64,000 nucleotides of DNA from Novisyntrophococcus fermenticellae (GTDB lineage: Bacteria; Bacillota; Clostridia; Lachnospirales; Lachnospiraceae), in assembly GCF_018866245.1 (NCBI RefSeq), contig NZ_CP076458.1:1240001-1304000 (forward strand), in the 5' to 3' direction. A model generated the notes under the pieces. The model saw only the letters and a program-made list of their open reading frames with translations. It had not been told where the DNA came from and did no database searches. Position 1 is the first letter of the stretch. Each line of letters begins with the position of its first letter. A program made the position numbers and the translations under genes. Shown here piece by piece: positions 54,572 through 64,000 of the stretch.

Positions 54572-56896
54572 ATGGATAAATTATATGATTTAATGGACTG
54601 GGCTTCAATCGAAGCGGTTGTGTACTCAGAGGAGGATCATCCGAAACGTATATTAGGTTCCCATGTTACAAAAGATGGTGTGATCATTCAATGCTTTTTT
54701 CCGGGGACGGAAAAGGTAAGTGTGAGAACCCTTAAAGATGATTGTCTCTACGAGATGGAGATGGAAGATGAGGCAGGATATTTCGCTCTGCTGCTTGAAG
54801 GAGATTCGATTCCGAAATACGTCTATGTGTTGGAAGATGGACAGAACACAAAAGAAGTATATGATCCCTATGTCTTTCCGGGAATCATTACGGAAAAGGA
54901 AGAAAAACAGTTTCAGGCCGGAATTTGCTACCGTATCTATGAGAAGCTTGGAGCCCATCCTATGTGCCTGCAAGGGGTTTGGGGAACCTGTTTTGCAGTA
55001 TGGGCGCCTAATGCTCTGCGGGTCAGTGTAACCGGTGATTTTAATGGATGGGATGGAAGAATCCACCAGATGGAGCGTTTGGATCACAGTGGTATCTTTG
55101 AATTATTTATTCCCGGTGTAGGCCCGGAAGACCTTTACAAATATGAAATTAAAGCCAAAGGAGGACTTACCTATCTGAAAGCAGATCCTTATGCAAATGC
55201 TGCGGAGAATCGTCCGGGAACAGCATCTGTTGTGACCGACTTAAAGTACCAGTGGGCAGACAGGGAATGGATGACAGGACGCAGGAAGATTCAAAGTGAG
55301 AATCAGCCCATCTTTATCTATGAGGTACATCTGGGTTCATGGAGGGTGCCGGAAGATCGGGAGGACAAATATTTCTATAATTATAGAGAACTTGCGCCCA
55401 TGCTTGCCGGATATATAAAAGAGATGGGTTATACCCATGTGGAATTGATGCCCGTGATGGAGCACCCCCTGGATGAATCCTGGGGATATCAGGTTACGGG
55501 ATACTATGCTCCCACTGCAAGATACGGAACCCCTGAGGATTTTATGTACTTTATGGATTACATGCACCAGCAGGGAATCGGTGTGATTCTGGACTGGGTT
55601 CCGGCTCATTTTCCCAGAGATACTTTTGCAATGAGTGCATTTGATGGCACCTGCCTGTACGAGCATCTGGATCCAAAGCAAGGCGCCCATCCGCACTGGG
55701 GAACGCTGATTTACAATTACGGACGTCCGGAGGTACGCAATTTTCTTATATCCAATGCGTTGTTCTGGGCGGAGAAGTATCATGCCGACGGAATACGTAT
55801 GGATGCAGTGGCCTCCATGTTGTATCTGGACTATGGTAAGAATGACGGTGAATGGGTGGCTAATATCTATGGAGGCAATGAAAATCTGGAGGCTGTGGAA
55901 TTCCTGAAACAATTGAACTCCATATTTAAGAAAAAATATCCGGATGCCCTTCTGATTGCAGAGGAGTCCACCGCCTGGCCGAAGGTCACCGGAGAGGCAG
56001 CCGAAGAAGGCCTGGGTTTTGACTATAAGTGGAATATGGGATGGATGCATGATTTCACCGGCTATATGAGTTACGATCCTGTACACAGGGGTGCACATCA
56101 TGATGAATTGACATTCAGTATGGTGTACGCTTACAGTGAGCGGTTTTGCCTAAGCTTGTCACATGATGAGGTGGTTCATGGAAAAGCCTCCCTTCTGGAG
56201 AAGATGCCGGGAGATGAGGATCAGAAGTTTGCCAACTTGAGAGCTGCTTTGGGCTATATGACGGTGCATCCCGGTAAAAAGCTGTTGTTTATGGGACAAG
56301 ATATCGGACAGCACAGAGAATGGTCAGAGAGCAGGGGATTGGATTGGCCGGTTCTGGAGGAAGAAAAAAACCGTCTGATGAAGAATTATGTGCAAAGTCT
56401 GCTGCACATGTATCGGGAACAGAAGGCTTTATATGAACTGGATTTTGATGCGAATGGTTTTGAATGGATCAACAGTCTGGAATGGGAAAAGAATCTGCTG
56501 ATTTTTCTGAGAAAGGGAAAGAAGATGGAAGACACTTTGCTGGTAGTCTGCAATTTCTCCGGACAGGAGTATGAGAAGTATCAGATTGGAGTTCCCTATC
56601 CCGGAAAATATAAAGAAATTTTCAACAGCGATAATCAGTCATTTGGCGGAACAGGTTTTGTCAATCCAAGGGTAAAGTTTTCGAAACCGGAGGAGTGTGA
56701 TGAGAGAAAAAATTCCATCACGATAAATATTGCACCGCTCTGTGTTTCTTTGCTTCATTATACAAAGGCGGTGAAAAAGCTTGCGGATAATAAAGCTGCA
56801 AAAAAGAAAACCCCAATAACAGCCCCTTCTAAGCGTAAAGTTGATTTGAAAAAAGAGCTACAGGATAAGATAGAGAAAGAGGAAGCAAAGAGATGA
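54572..56896 (+). CDS. glgB: 1,4-alpha-glucan branching enzyme
   Basis: This 774-residue family GH13 enzyme adds alpha-1,6 branches to glycogen. A CBM48-type domain comes first (TCFAVWAPNALRVSVTGDFNGWDG near residue 145), then the catalytic barrel: ELMPVMEHPLDESWGYQVTGYYAP near 295, the nucleophile Asp in DGIRMDAVASMLYLDYG near 410, the acid Glu in LIAEESTAWP near 465, and SLSHDEVVHGKASLLEKMPGD near 530. A Lys-rich tail (KKKTPITAPSKRKVDLKKE) exceeds the usual family length. No other glycogen gene is adjacent. Confidence 0.95.
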   Translation: MDKLYDLMDWASIEAVVYSEEDHPKRILGSHVTKDGVIIQCFFPGTEKVSVRTLKDDCLYEMEMEDEAGYFALLLEGDSIPKYVYVLEDGQNTKEVYDPYVFPGIITEKEEKQFQAGICYRIYEKLGAHPMCLQGVWGTCFAVWAPNALRVSVTGDFNGWDGRIHQMERLDHSGIFELFIPGVGPEDLYKYEIKAKGGLTYLKADPYANAAENRPGTASVVTDLKYQWADREWMTGRRKIQSENQPIFIYEVHLGSWRVPEDREDKYFYNYRELAPMLAGYIKEMGYTHVELMPVMEHPLDESWGYQVTGYYAPTARYGTPEDFMYFMDYMHQQGIGVILDWVPAHFPRDTFAMSAFDGTCLYEHLDPKQGAHPHWGTLIYNYGRPEVRNFLISNALFWAEKYHADGIRMDAVASMLYLDYGKNDGEWVANIYGGNENLEAVEFLKQLNSIFKKKYPDALLIAEESTAWPKVTGEAAEEGLGFDYKWNMGWMHDFTGYMSYDPVHRGAHHDELTFSMVYAYSERFCLSLSHDEVVHGKASLLEKMPGDEDQKFANLRAALGYMTVHPGKKLLFMGQDIGQHREWSESRGLDWPVLEEEKNRLMKNYVQSLLHMYREQKALYELDFDANGFEWINSLEWEKNLLIFLRKGKKMEDTLLVVCNFSGQEYEKYQIGVPYPGKYKEIFNSDNQSFGGTGFVNPRVKFSKPEECDERKNSITINIAPLCVSLLHYTKAVKKLADNKAAKKKTPITAPSKRKVDLKKELQDKIEKEEAKR

Positions 56897-57717
56897 TAAC
56901 CTGGGAAGCTTTTCAGGAATGGATGGGAAAAACAGGAGTAAATGTCCTGCTGTTCCTGGGAAAAGTACTGATTGCAGTGGTGGTTTATTTCATCATAAGC
57001 AAGGTGATAAAAAAGATATGTAAAGTTTTAAAGCGTAACATGGAACGGTTTCATGTAGAACCCTCGGCTGCCAGCTTCGTGGTGTCGCTGCTGCGCTACA
57101 CGGTACTGGGTCTCACCATAGTGACTATAATCGTACAGCTGGATATCGTGGCAGAATCCTCTATCACAGCCCTTCTTGCCTCAGCGGGTGTGGCTATATC
57201 TCTGGCGCTGCAAGGCGGATTGTCCAACTTTGCAGGCGGAATACTGATACTTTTTTTGAAACCATTTAAAGCAGGAGATTATGTCATCTGCCAGGTGGAT
57301 AATGTTGAAGGTACCGTAAAAAAAATTGAGCTGTATTACACTACAATTCTGACCGCAGACAATAAGGTAACTATGATTCCAAATTCAAGGCTGACCAATA
57401 ACACGATTACCAATGTCACGGCTCTGGACAAGAGAAAACTGGAAATCAAGGTTAGAGTTTCGTATGAATCAGATATTCGGAAGACAAAACAGCTGTTACA
57501 GAAATTAGTGGAGACAGATGGAAGATTTCTGGAGGAGGACAGGCTGTTCTATGTGGATGAATTAAGTGACAGTGCTGTCGTAGTGGGACTGCAGGGCTGG
57601 GTGAATACCGGCGATTATATGCGGCTGCGTTGGGATATGCTGGAACGGATAAAACTGACCATGGAAGAGGAAGGAATCCGGATACCACATGGCATGGATA
57701 TCCAGGTTCAGCCGTAA
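56893..57717 (+). CDS. mscS: Small-conductance mechanosensitive channel (MscS family)
   Basis: This 274-residue protein has three membrane helices; the pore helix is ITALLASAGVAISLALQGGLSNFAGGILILF near residue 100, with its typical Ala/Gly pattern. FKAGDYVICQVDNVEGTVKKIELYYTTI and PNSRLTNNTITNVT form the beta domain. Such channels release solutes when membrane tension rises. The start codon overlaps the glgB stop (ATGA). Confidence 0.95.
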   Translation: MITWEAFQEWMGKTGVNVLLFLGKVLIAVVVYFIISKVIKKICKVLKRNMERFHVEPSAASFVVSLLRYTVLGLTIVTIIVQLDIVAESSITALLASAGVAISLALQGGLSNFAGGILILFLKPFKAGDYVICQVDNVEGTVKKIELYYTTILTADNKVTMIPNSRLTNNTITNVTALDKRKLEIKVRVSYESDIRKTKQLLQKLVETDGRFLEEDRLFYVDELSDSAVVVGLQGWVNTGDYMRLRWDMLERIKLTMEEEGIRIPHGMDIQVQP

Positions 57718-57765
57718 GCCCGGTTCGTATGGCCGTCAGGCACAGACGAAAGTGGTAAAAACCCC

Positions 57766-57794
57766 TTGCTTTTGTGGAATAAGGGTGCTATACT
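57766..57794 (+). promoter_or_regulatory. Promoter of the rimP-nusA-infB operon
   Basis: TTGCTT and TATACT are 17 bases apart, 99 bases before the rimP start. Confidence 0.65.
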
Positions 57795-57818
57795 GTATTC
57801 GTTATGATGTTACTGGAT

Positions 57819-57849
57819 GAAGAGTGGACGCGATGTCCACTCTTCTTTA
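57819..57849 (+). terminator. Terminator-like hairpin in the rimP leader
   Basis: Perfect 11-bp arms (GAAGAGTGGAC and complement) enclose a 5-base loop, followed by TTTATATC, about 20 bases after the predicted transcript start and 45 bases before rimP. It could cause partial early termination of the nusA operon. Confidence 0.5.
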
Positions 57850-57893
57850 TATCTATGCCTGGTAAATTAAAAACCGTAAAGGTGGTGAGAACG

Positions 57894-58361
57894 ATGAGCA
57901 AAAAAGAGACATATGAACAAAGAGCGGAGACACTCCTTGAACCCATTGTGGATGAGCATAAATTTGAGCTGGTAGATGTGGAATACGTGAAAGAAGGCGG
58001 AAACTGGTATCTTCGGGCCTATATTGATAAAGAGGGCGGAATTACGGTGGATGACTGTGAAGTGGTCAGCCGGGCGTTTGGTGCCATTCTGGATGAGAAG
58101 GATTTTATTGAAGATTCCTATATTCTGGAGGTCAGCTCTCCTGGCCTTTCCCGCCCCCTGAAAAAAGAGAAAGACTATGCCCGCAGCATGGGAAAAGAAC
58201 TGGAAATCAGAACATACCGTGCAATCAACAGACAGAAGGAATTTTACGGAGTATTACATGCATATGATGAGAACAGTGTGACAATTACTATGGAAGATGG
58301 AAAAGAGCAGATATTTGAAAAGACGGATATCGCATTAATTCGCCTTGCATTTGATTTTTAG
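57894..58361 (+). CDS. rimP: Ribosome maturation factor RimP
   Basis: This 155-residue protein needed for 30S subunit maturation has an N-terminal domain (LEPIVDEHKFELVDVEYVKEGGNWYLRAYIDKEGGITVDDCEVVSR) and the diagnostic YILEVSSPGLSRPLKKEKDYAR, followed by an Sm-like barrel. I use the ATG at 57894 behind GGTGGTGAG; a longer upstream frame includes the leader hairpin. It opens the conserved operon with nusA and infB. Confidence 0.95.
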   Translation: MSKKETYEQRAETLLEPIVDEHKFELVDVEYVKEGGNWYLRAYIDKEGGITVDDCEVVSRAFGAILDEKDFIEDSYILEVSSPGLSRPLKKEKDYARSMGKELEIRTYRAINRQKEFYGVLHAYDENSVTITMEDGKEQIFEKTDIALIRLAFDF

Positions 58362-58404
58362 TACAACGTATCAGTTTGTTGAGCACAGGAGGAAAAGAGA
58401 TAAG

Positions 58405-59517
58405 ATGAATACAGAATTATTGGAAGCCCTTAATATTCTGGAAAAGGAGAAGAATATTAGTAAGGATGCATTGCTGGAGGCAATTGAGCAGTCTCTCTTA
58501 CAGGCATGTAAAAACCATTTTGGAAAGGCCGACAATGTAAAGGTGACGATTAATCCGGATACCTGTGATTTTTCGGTTCGTGCGGAAAAAGAAGTGGTGG
58601 AAGAAGTAGAAGATCCAGTCTTGCAAATCAGTTTGGCGGATGCCAGAATGAAGGATTCCAAGTATGAAATCGGTGATATCGTGAATGTGGAAATTAAGTC
58701 CAAAGAATTCGGACGTATTGCTACACAGAATGCGAAAAACGTAATATTACAGAAAATCCGTGAGGAAGAGCGTAAAGTTCTTTTTAATCAGTATTATGAA
58801 AAGGAACACGATCTGGTAACCGGTATTGTTCAGAGGTATGTTGGCAATAATGTCAGTATCAACCTGGGCAAGGTGGATGCATTGCTGACAGAGAATGAAC
58901 AGGTAAAAGGGGAAACTTTCCACCCGACAGAGCGTATCAAACTCTATGTTCTGGAGGTTAAGGACACACCAAAGGGGCCCAAGATTCTGGTGTCAAGAAC
59001 ACATCCTGAGCTGGTGAAGCGTCTTTTTGAAGCAGAGGTAACCGAAGTCAGAGACGGGATTGTGGAGATGAAAAGTATTGCCAGAGAGGCAGGCTCCCGT
59101 ACCAAGATCGCGGTGTGGAGCAATGATTCGGACGTAGATGCGGTGGGAGCCTGCGTGGGTATGAACGGTGCCCGTGTGAATGCCATCGTGGAGGAGCTTA
59201 AGGGTGAGAAAATAGATATCATTAACTGGGATGAGAATCCGGCACTTTTAATAGAGAATGCGCTTTCACCGGCTAAGGTAATTTCTGTTATGGCCGATCC
59301 CGATGAGAAAACAGCCAAGGTGATCGTTCCCGATTATCAGCTTTCGCTGGCAATCGGTAAAGAAGGGCAAAACGCGAGACTTGCCGCCCGGCTTACAGGA
59401 TTCAAGATTGATATTAAAAGTGAGACGCAGGCAAGAGAGGCCGGGGACTTTGAGGATTTTGAGGAAGAATACGGCGAGGATATTGAGCCGGAGTCTGATC
59501 ATGAAGAACTAGTATAA
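58405..59517 (+). CDS. nusA: Transcription termination/antitermination factor NusA
   Basis: This 370-residue protein has an N-terminal RNA polymerase-binding domain (LEALNILEKEKNISKDALLEAIEQSLLQACK), an S1 domain near residues 130-200 (VTGIVQRYVGNNVSINLGKVDALL), and two KH domains (GACVGMNGARVNAIVEELKGEKIDIINW and LAIGKEGQNARLAARLTGFKIDIKS). It stops with an acidic tail, as is usual in Firmicutes. AGGAGG precedes the ATG. Confidence 0.97.
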   Translation: MNTELLEALNILEKEKNISKDALLEAIEQSLLQACKNHFGKADNVKVTINPDTCDFSVRAEKEVVEEVEDPVLQISLADARMKDSKYEIGDIVNVEIKSKEFGRIATQNAKNVILQKIREEERKVLFNQYYEKEHDLVTGIVQRYVGNNVSINLGKVDALLTENEQVKGETFHPTERIKLYVLEVKDTPKGPKILVSRTHPELVKRLFEAEVTEVRDGIVEMKSIAREAGSRTKIAVWSNDSDVDAVGACVGMNGARVNAIVEELKGEKIDIINWDENPALLIENALSPAKVISVMADPDEKTAKVIVPDYQLSLAIGKEGQNARLAARLTGFKIDIKSETQAREAGDFEDFEEEYGEDIEPESDHEELV

Positions 59518-59621
59518 GCGACATTAAATAACTTGCAGAAAGGTATTTATGATCGGCTATACTAGTACATCAGGAAGATTAAACTTCGGTGTTTTCGCAA
59601 AGAATAAAAGGATGTGATTAT

Positions 59622-59894
59622 TTGGGAACGGCAAAGAAGATTCCGATGCGTAAGTGTATCGGGTGCAACGAGATGAAAAGTAAAAAAGAACTGATACGGG
59701 TAATCAAGACCCCCGAAGGAGAAATCCTGCTGGATGCCACTGGTAAGAAGAACGGTAGAGGCGCATATGTATGCCGCACAAAAGCGTGTCTGGCAAAGGC
59801 AATCAAAAGTAAAGGGCTGGAGCGTTCTTTCCAGATGGTCATCCCGAAGGCGATATATGACAGCCTGGAAAAGGAGATGGAGACGATTGAATGA
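59622..59894 (+). CDS. rnpM: RNase P modulator RnpM (YlxR)
   Basis: This 90-residue protein reads PMRKCIGCNEMKSKKELIRVIKTPEGEILLDATGKKNGRGAYVC, the YlxR fold with its conserved GRGAYVC. YlxR proteins bind RNase P RNA. The start appears to be TTG at 59622 behind AAAGGATGTG, because no suitable in-frame ATG precedes the conserved region. It overlaps the next gene by eight bases. Confidence 0.92.
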   Translation: MGTAKKIPMRKCIGCNEMKSKKELIRVIKTPEGEILLDATGKKNGRGAYVCRTKACLAKAIKSKGLERSFQMVIPKAIYDSLEKEMETIE

Positions 59895-60192
59895 TAAAAG
59901 AATTTACTCCTTTCTGGGTCTGGCGATGAAAGGCGGCAAGATTGCAAGCGGTGAGTTTCAGGTGGAACATGCGGTTAAATCAGGAACAGCAGCACTTGTA
60001 ATTGTAACAGAAGACGCTTCAGAAAATACCAGGAAGAAATTTGGCAATATGTGTGAATACTACCGTACGCCAATCTGCTACTTCGGGAAGATGGAGGAAC
60101 TTGGAACAGCAATAGGAAAGGCATTCCGGGCATCGCTTGCAGTTACGGATGAGAATATGGCAAAAGCAATAGCGAAACAGATGAATGAGTAG
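59887..60192 (+). CDS. L7Ae-family K-turn RNA-binding protein (YlxQ)
   Basis: This 101-residue protein reads [46 protein letters not shown] and [34 protein letters not shown], the L7Ae/L30e fold of YlxQ. It starts with TTG at 59887 behind AAGGAG; an ATG four bases later is in another frame. Position between rnpM and infB is conserved across Firmicutes. Confidence 0.9.
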   Translation: MNDKRIYSFLGLAMKGGKIASGEFQVEHAVKSGTAALVIVTEDASENTRKKFGNMCEYYRTPICYFGKMEELGTAIGKAFRASLAVTDENMAKAIAKQMNE

Positions 60193-60215
60193 TGAATGGA
60201 AAGGTCGGTGGAAAC

Positions 60216-63200
60216 ATGCCAAAACTTAGAATACATGAACTCGCGAAAGATTTGAATAGAACGAATAGAGAGGTCATGGATTTTTTGAAGGATAGGAAAA
60301 TAGATGTTAAAAGTCACATGAGTGTCCTGGGGGAAGAGCAGGAAGCGATAGTTCGTAAAGCATTTGCTTCCAAGACAGACCAGGCAGGAAAATCAGAGGA
60401 GAAGTTAGTGGAGAAACCAAAGAAGAAATCGAATATTATTCAGGTGCTGCGTCCCCAGAACGCAACCAGCCAGGAGGCAAGAAAGAAATTACAGCAGCGT
60501 GCCCAGAGTGAGAAGGTATCCAGGGCTCAGACTGATCAGAAGGAAAAGACAAATGCAGTGGAGAGTAAGCCGGTGAAAGAAGAAAATTCCCAGAATGTAC
60601 AGATTCAGGAAAAAGTTTCTGCCCCGAAAGTGGAACGTACGGAAAATAAGCCGGAGGCGGCAAAAGTGCAGCAGGCGCCAAATGAAAGACCCGTACAAAG
60701 CCAGAGCGGTGAGCAGACCTCCCGCCCGCAGGGAGACAGACCGCAGCGTTCTTCTGGAGACAGAAGTGGACGTCCGCAGGGAGACAGACCGCAGCGCTCC
60801 TATGGAGACAGGGCAAACCGTCCGCAGGGAGACAGGAGTAACAATCGTCCGCAGGGAGACAGGAGTAACAACCGCCCGCAGGGAGATAGACCGCAGCGTT
60901 CCTTTGGCGACAGAAATGGACGTCCGCAGGGAGACAGACCACAGAGATCTTATGGGGACAGACCATCCTATACACAGGGAGACAGATCGTCTCGTCCACA
61001 GGGAGACAGAAATAATAACCGCCCGCAGGGAGACAGACCGCAGCGATCTTATGGGGACAGACCATCCTATGCGCAGGGAGATAGAAGTGGACGTCCGCAG
61101 GGAGACAGACCGCAGCGTTCCTTTGGCGACAGAAATGGACGTCCGCAGGGAGACAGACCGCAGCGTTCCTTTGGTGACAGGAATGGGCGTCCACAGGGAG
61201 ACAGACCACAGCGTCCTTATGGAGACAGACCACAACGCCCTTATGGAGACAGACCATCCCGCCCGGGAGACAGAAATGGCACTCGTCCTCAAGGTGGCAC
61301 CGCCCGGGACCGCGATCGGAAACCTCAGGTTGAATCAATGGATTTGGGATTGAAAAAACCTTCCAGAGATACAACTCATAAAGATAAGGATAAGACCAGG
61401 AGTAATCTCAGAGACAAGAAGTTCGGTGAAGACCGTAAACCGGCTGTGGGAAATCGTCCAAATCAGGGGCGCAGGCCAAATCAGGGACGCAGACCTAATC
61501 AGAATATTCCAAAGGCTCTTCAGAAACCTGTACAGAAGCCGAGGGAAGAAAAGAAAGAAGAGGTTAAGGAAATTCTGCTTCCGGAGAAGCTTACAATCAA
61601 AGAACTGGCTGATAAGATGAAGATGCAGCCTTCTGTGATTGTAAAAAAGCTTTTTCTGGAGGGTACCATGGTTACTGTTAACCATGAAATTTCATTTGAA
61701 AAGGCACAGGAAATTGCCCTGGATTATAACATCATCGCAGAACCCGAGATTAAGGTTGATGTGATCGAAGAACTGCTTCGTGAGGAAGATGAAGATGAAA
61801 AGGATATGGTTCCCCGTCCGCCGGTCGTTTGCGTTATGGGTCATGTTGACCATGGTAAGACATCCCTTCTGGATGCCATCCGAAACACGCATGTTACAGA
61901 CCGGGAAGCAGGTGGTATTACACAGCATATCGGTGCAACTGTAGTTCCTGTCAACGGACAGAATATCACATTCCTGGATACACCGGGACATGAGGCATTT
62001 ACTGCCATGCGTATGCGTGGTGCGAATTCTACGGATATTGCGGTTCTGGTAGTTGCAGCTGATGATGGAGTGATGCCTCAGACGATAGAGGCTATTAACC
62101 ATGCGAAAGCAGCAGGAGTTGAAATTATTGTTGCCATTAACAAGATAGATAAACCTAGTGCCAATGTGGAACGTGTAAAACAGGAACTTTCTGAGCAGCA
62201 GTTGATTCCGGAAGACTGGGGCGGCAGTACGGTATTTGTACCGGTATCTGCACATACTCATGAAGGTATTACGGAACTTCTGGAGATGATTCTGCTGACA
62301 GCAGAGGTTCTGGAGCTTAAGGCCGATCCAAAACGCAGAGCAAGAGGGCTGGTAATTGAAGCACAATTGGATAAGGGAAAGGGCCCGGTAGCCAATATTC
62401 TGGTACAAAAGGGTACTTTACATGTGGGAGACTATATCGCAGCAGGAGCATGTTCCGGTAAAGTCCGTGCGATGATGGATGATAAGGGCCGGCGTGTAAA
62501 GGAGGCTGGACCCTCCATGCCGGTTGAACTGCTTGGTCTGAATGATGTGCCTAATGCAGGCGAAATCATCGTTGCAACCGATACAGACAAAGATGCTAAG
62601 AATTTTGCAGCAACCTTTGTATCAGAAGGGAAGAACAGGCTGCTTGAAGATACAAAAGCGAAGATGTCTCTGGATGATTTGTTCAGCCAGATTAAAGAAG
62701 GAAACTTAAAGGAACTGAATATCGTAATAAAAGCCGATGTACAGGGATCTGTAGAGGCTATGAAACAGTCACTGGTCCGTCTCTCCAATGATGAGGTTGT
62801 GGTCAAGATTGTGCATGGCGGAGTTGGAGCTATCAACGAATCCGACGTTACGCTGGCTGCAGCTTCCAATGCGATCATTATAGGCTTCAATGTAAGACCC
62901 GACGTCCAGGCAAAGACCATCGCTGATCAGGAAGGTGTGGATATGCGTCTGTACCGTGTCATTTATCAGGCGATTGAGGATGTGGAAGCGGCCATGAAAG
63001 GAATGCTGGATCCTGTTTACGAGGAAAAAGTCATCGGACATGCGGAAATCCGTCAGCTGTTCAAAGCTTCTGGAATTGGAACCATTGCAGGCAGCTATGT
63101 GCTGGATGGCGCCTTCCAGAGAGGATGTAAAGTACGGATCAGCCGTGAAGGAAAACAAATCTACGAAGGCCCTCTGGCTTCACTCAAGCGTTTCAAGGAT

Positions 63201-63314
63201 GATGTGAAGGAAGTCAGGGCAGGATATGAGTGTGGTCTGGTATTTGAAGGCTTTAATGATATTCAGGAGTTAGATGTTGTAGAAGCTTATATTATGGTAG
63301 AAGTACCAAGATAG
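60216..63314 (+). CDS. infB: Translation initiation factor IF-2
   Basis: This 1032-residue GTPase brings initiator tRNA to the 30S subunit. The N-terminus ([25 protein letters not shown]) is followed by a very long charged linker. Within it, residues of about 170-355 are made of [10 protein letters not shown](Y/F)GDR repeats. A second IF2 N-terminal unit lies near residue 455. The G domain has [15 protein letters not shown] near 545, [12 protein letters not shown] and NKIDKP. Domains II-IV follow to [11 protein letters not shown]. The ATG at 60216 has GGTGG upstream. The linker is much longer than in Bacillus. Confidence 0.96.
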   Translation: MPKLRIHELAKDLNRTNREVMDFLKDRKIDVKSHMSVLGEEQEAIVRKAFASKTDQAGKSEEKLVEKPKKKSNIIQVLRPQNATSQEARKKLQQRAQSEKVSRAQTDQKEKTNAVESKPVKEENSQNVQIQEKVSAPKVERTENKPEAAKVQQAPNERPVQSQSGEQTSRPQGDRPQRSSGDRSGRPQGDRPQRSYGDRANRPQGDRSNNRPQGDRSNNRPQGDRPQRSFGDRNGRPQGDRPQRSYGDRPSYTQGDRSSRPQGDRNNNRPQGDRPQRSYGDRPSYAQGDRSGRPQGDRPQRSFGDRNGRPQGDRPQRSFGDRNGRPQGDRPQRPYGDRPQRPYGDRPSRPGDRNGTRPQGGTARDRDRKPQVESMDLGLKKPSRDTTHKDKDKTRSNLRDKKFGEDRKPAVGNRPNQGRRPNQGRRPNQNIPKALQKPVQKPREEKKEEVKEILLPEKLTIKELADKMKMQPSVIVKKLFLEGTMVTVNHEISFEKAQEIALDYNIIAEPEIKVDVIEELLREEDEDEKDMVPRPPVVCVMGHVDHGKTSLLDAIRNTHVTDREAGGITQHIGATVVPVNGQNITFLDTPGHEAFTAMRMRGANSTDIAVLVVAADDGVMPQTIEAINHAKAAGVEIIVAINKIDKPSANVERVKQELSEQQLIPEDWGGSTVFVPVSAHTHEGITELLEMILLTAEVLELKADPKRRARGLVIEAQLDKGKGPVANILVQKGTLHVGDYIAAGACSGKVRAMMDDKGRRVKEAGPSMPVELLGLNDVPNAGEIIVATDTDKDAKNFAATFVSEGKNRLLEDTKAKMSLDDLFSQIKEGNLKELNIVIKADVQGSVEAMKQSLVRLSNDEVVVKIVHGGVGAINESDVTLAAASNAIIIGFNVRPDVQAKTIADQEGVDMRLYRVIYQAIEDVEAAMKGMLDPVYEEKVIGHAEIRQLFKASGIGTIAGSYVLDGAFQRGCKVRISREGKQIYEGPLASLKRFKDDVKEVRAGYECGLVFEGFNDIQELDVVEAYIMVEVPR
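60720..61290 (+). repeat. RPQGDR tandem repeats in infB
   Basis: About 20 imperfect repeats of 24-48 bp have the core CGTCCGCAGGGAGACAGA and code for RPQGDR units alternating with PQRSYGDR and NNRPQGDR. The region is low in complexity and strongly charged, so it is probably disordered and variable in copy number. Confidence 0.8.
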
Positions 63315-63346
63315 GCTTTGCAAAGCGAAAAGCAGAGGGTATTAAA

Positions 63347-63730
63347 GTGAGAAAAAACAGTATTAAAAACACCAGAATCAACGGTGAAGTACAAAAGGAA
63401 TTAAGCCAGATTATCCGCATGGAAATCAAAGATCCCAGGATTGCTATGATGACCTCGGTTACAGCAGCAGAGGTTGCTCCGGATCTGAAAACCTGTAAAG
63501 CGTATATCAGTGTACTTGGAGATGAGAAAGCGAAAGCGGATACACTGGCTGGTCTGCGTAGCGCAGAAGGTTATATCCGCAAACTGCTTGCGAAGAATGT
63601 TAATTTAAGAAATACACCGGTTATTCAGTTTGTTCTGGATGAATCCATCGAATATGGTGTTACCATGTCAAAGCTGATAGATGATTTAAATCAGAATGGA
63701 CCTGAAAAGGAAGATGAGAAGAGTGAATAA
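63347..63730 (+). CDS. rbfA: Ribosome-binding factor A
   Basis: This 127-residue KH-fold protein binds the 30S subunit and aids 16S rRNA 5'-end processing. It reads RINGEVQKELSQIIRMEIKDPRIAMMTSVTAAEVAPDLKTCKAYISVLGDE, with NTPVIQFVLDESIEYGVTMSKLIDDL near the end. The start is GTG at 63347 behind AGAGGGT. The next gene begins inside its last codons. Confidence 0.95.
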   Translation: MRKNSIKNTRINGEVQKELSQIIRMEIKDPRIAMMTSVTAAEVAPDLKTCKAYISVLGDEKAKADTLAGLRSAEGYIRKLLAKNVNLRNTPVIQFVLDESIEYGVTMSKLIDDLNQNGPEKEDEKSE

Positions 63731-64000
63731 ACTTACGGAGATATTAGAGGGGATTTCAACCGTGGCAATTGCAGGCCATGTGAACCCCGATGGGGACTGC
63801 GTAGGTTCCTGCATGGGTCTATACCTGTATCTGAAGGATAACTATCCGGATATCCGGGCAGACGTATATCTGGAAGAACCGGCAGAGATATTTCATTTTG
63901 TGAGAAATATTGAGGATGTAAAGACAGAATGCGAAACCGGCCGGGTATATGACCTGCTGTTTCTTCTGGATGTGAGCAGTATGGATCGTGTTGGTGTTGC
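63714..64000 (+). CDS. nrnA: DHH-family bifunctional oligoribonuclease/pAp phosphatase NrnA, cut by window edge
   Basis: At least 95 residues are present with no stop before the window end. The frame shows VAIAGHVNPDGDCVGSCMGLYLYLK, the first DHH motif with NPDGD, and LLFLLDVSSMDRVG, where the next Asp ligand lies. NrnA degrades nanoRNA and pAp with Mn2+. The start may be the ATG at 63714 inside rbfA, or a GTG nine bases later. Position after rbfA is standard in Firmicutes. Confidence 0.88.
   Translation, partial: MRRVNKLTEILEGISTVAIAGHVNPDGDCVGSCMGLYLYLKDNYPDIRADVYLEEPAEIFHFVRNIEDVKTECETGRVYDLLFLLDVSSMDRVGV

Noticed and set aside
60436..61374. Leftward frames over the infB repeat
   Set aside because: They arise from the repeated RPQGDR coding DNA; codon use and domain content support only infB.
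1..64000. tRNA and rRNA genes
   Set aside because: No cloverleaf-like segment with CCA-type ends or conserved rRNA sequence was noticed on reading; a tRNAscan run would be decisive.

Overview
The window looks like a chromosome segment of a spore-forming anaerobe of the Clostridia, most likely the Lachnospiraceae. The evidence is the bifunctional AdhE, BclA/BclB-like exosporium collagen proteins, a giant 2-hydroxyacyl-CoA dehydratase activase, the rimP-nusA-rnpM-L7Ae-infB-rbfA-nrnA order with a very long repeat-rich IF-2, and a Tn1549/C. difficile-CTn-type conjugative element. The genus cannot be fixed from sequence reading alone.

Region 1 (1-5050) is A+T-rich accessory DNA. A leftward MFS transporter and two DUF1349 proteins lie divergent to an AraC regulator, which looks like a carbohydrate-type cluster. 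A flavodoxin-fold NAD(P)H oxidoreductase lies divergent to an HxlR regulator. A decayed gene pair closes the region.

Region 2 (about 5158-29376) is an integrative and conjugative element (ICE). It carries an XRE regulator, MobC and a relaxase; a small-peptide/DUF3892 pair beside a probable small RNA; an XRE-ImmA pair; two broken accessory genes; an anti-restriction fusion protein; topoisomerase III; an A+T-rich cargo gene with a HEPN-like motif; and a leftward type IV secretion operon (DUF4366, DUF4315, CHAP hydrolase, DNA methyltransferase, VirB4, PrgI, VirB6/TrbL-like, Maff2, VirD4, PcfB, DUF5348, Rep). No integrase or excisionase is visible, so the left end is probably outside the window. 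The right end appears to cut through a collagen-like gene. The element holds two dispersed repeat pairs. One is a cruciform-like element with covarying arms (5641-5723 and 14136-14240), placed before the relaxase genes and before the anti-restriction gene. The other is a repeat of about 115 bp (9254-9368 and 29060-29174). The rep gene also contains 15-bp tandem repeats that could be iterons.

Region 3 (29363-39849) runs leftward. The truncated collagen-like gene is followed by an oxidative pentose phosphate operon (gnd, zwf, cyclase-family hydrolase), an intact exosporium-type collagen-like gene and the 1409-residue activase. Both collagen genes share a sporulation-sigma-like promoter pattern.

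Region 4 (40097-64000) is housekeeping DNA, all rightward. It holds a Na/Pi symporter-like gene, adhE behind duplicated promoters with Rex-like palindromes, tgt, yajC, leuB-ilvD-ilvB, serC-serA-DUF1015, glgB-mscS, and the rimP-to-nrnA translation/transcription operon, cut by the window end. Structured 5' leaders are seen before tgt, serC and rimP.
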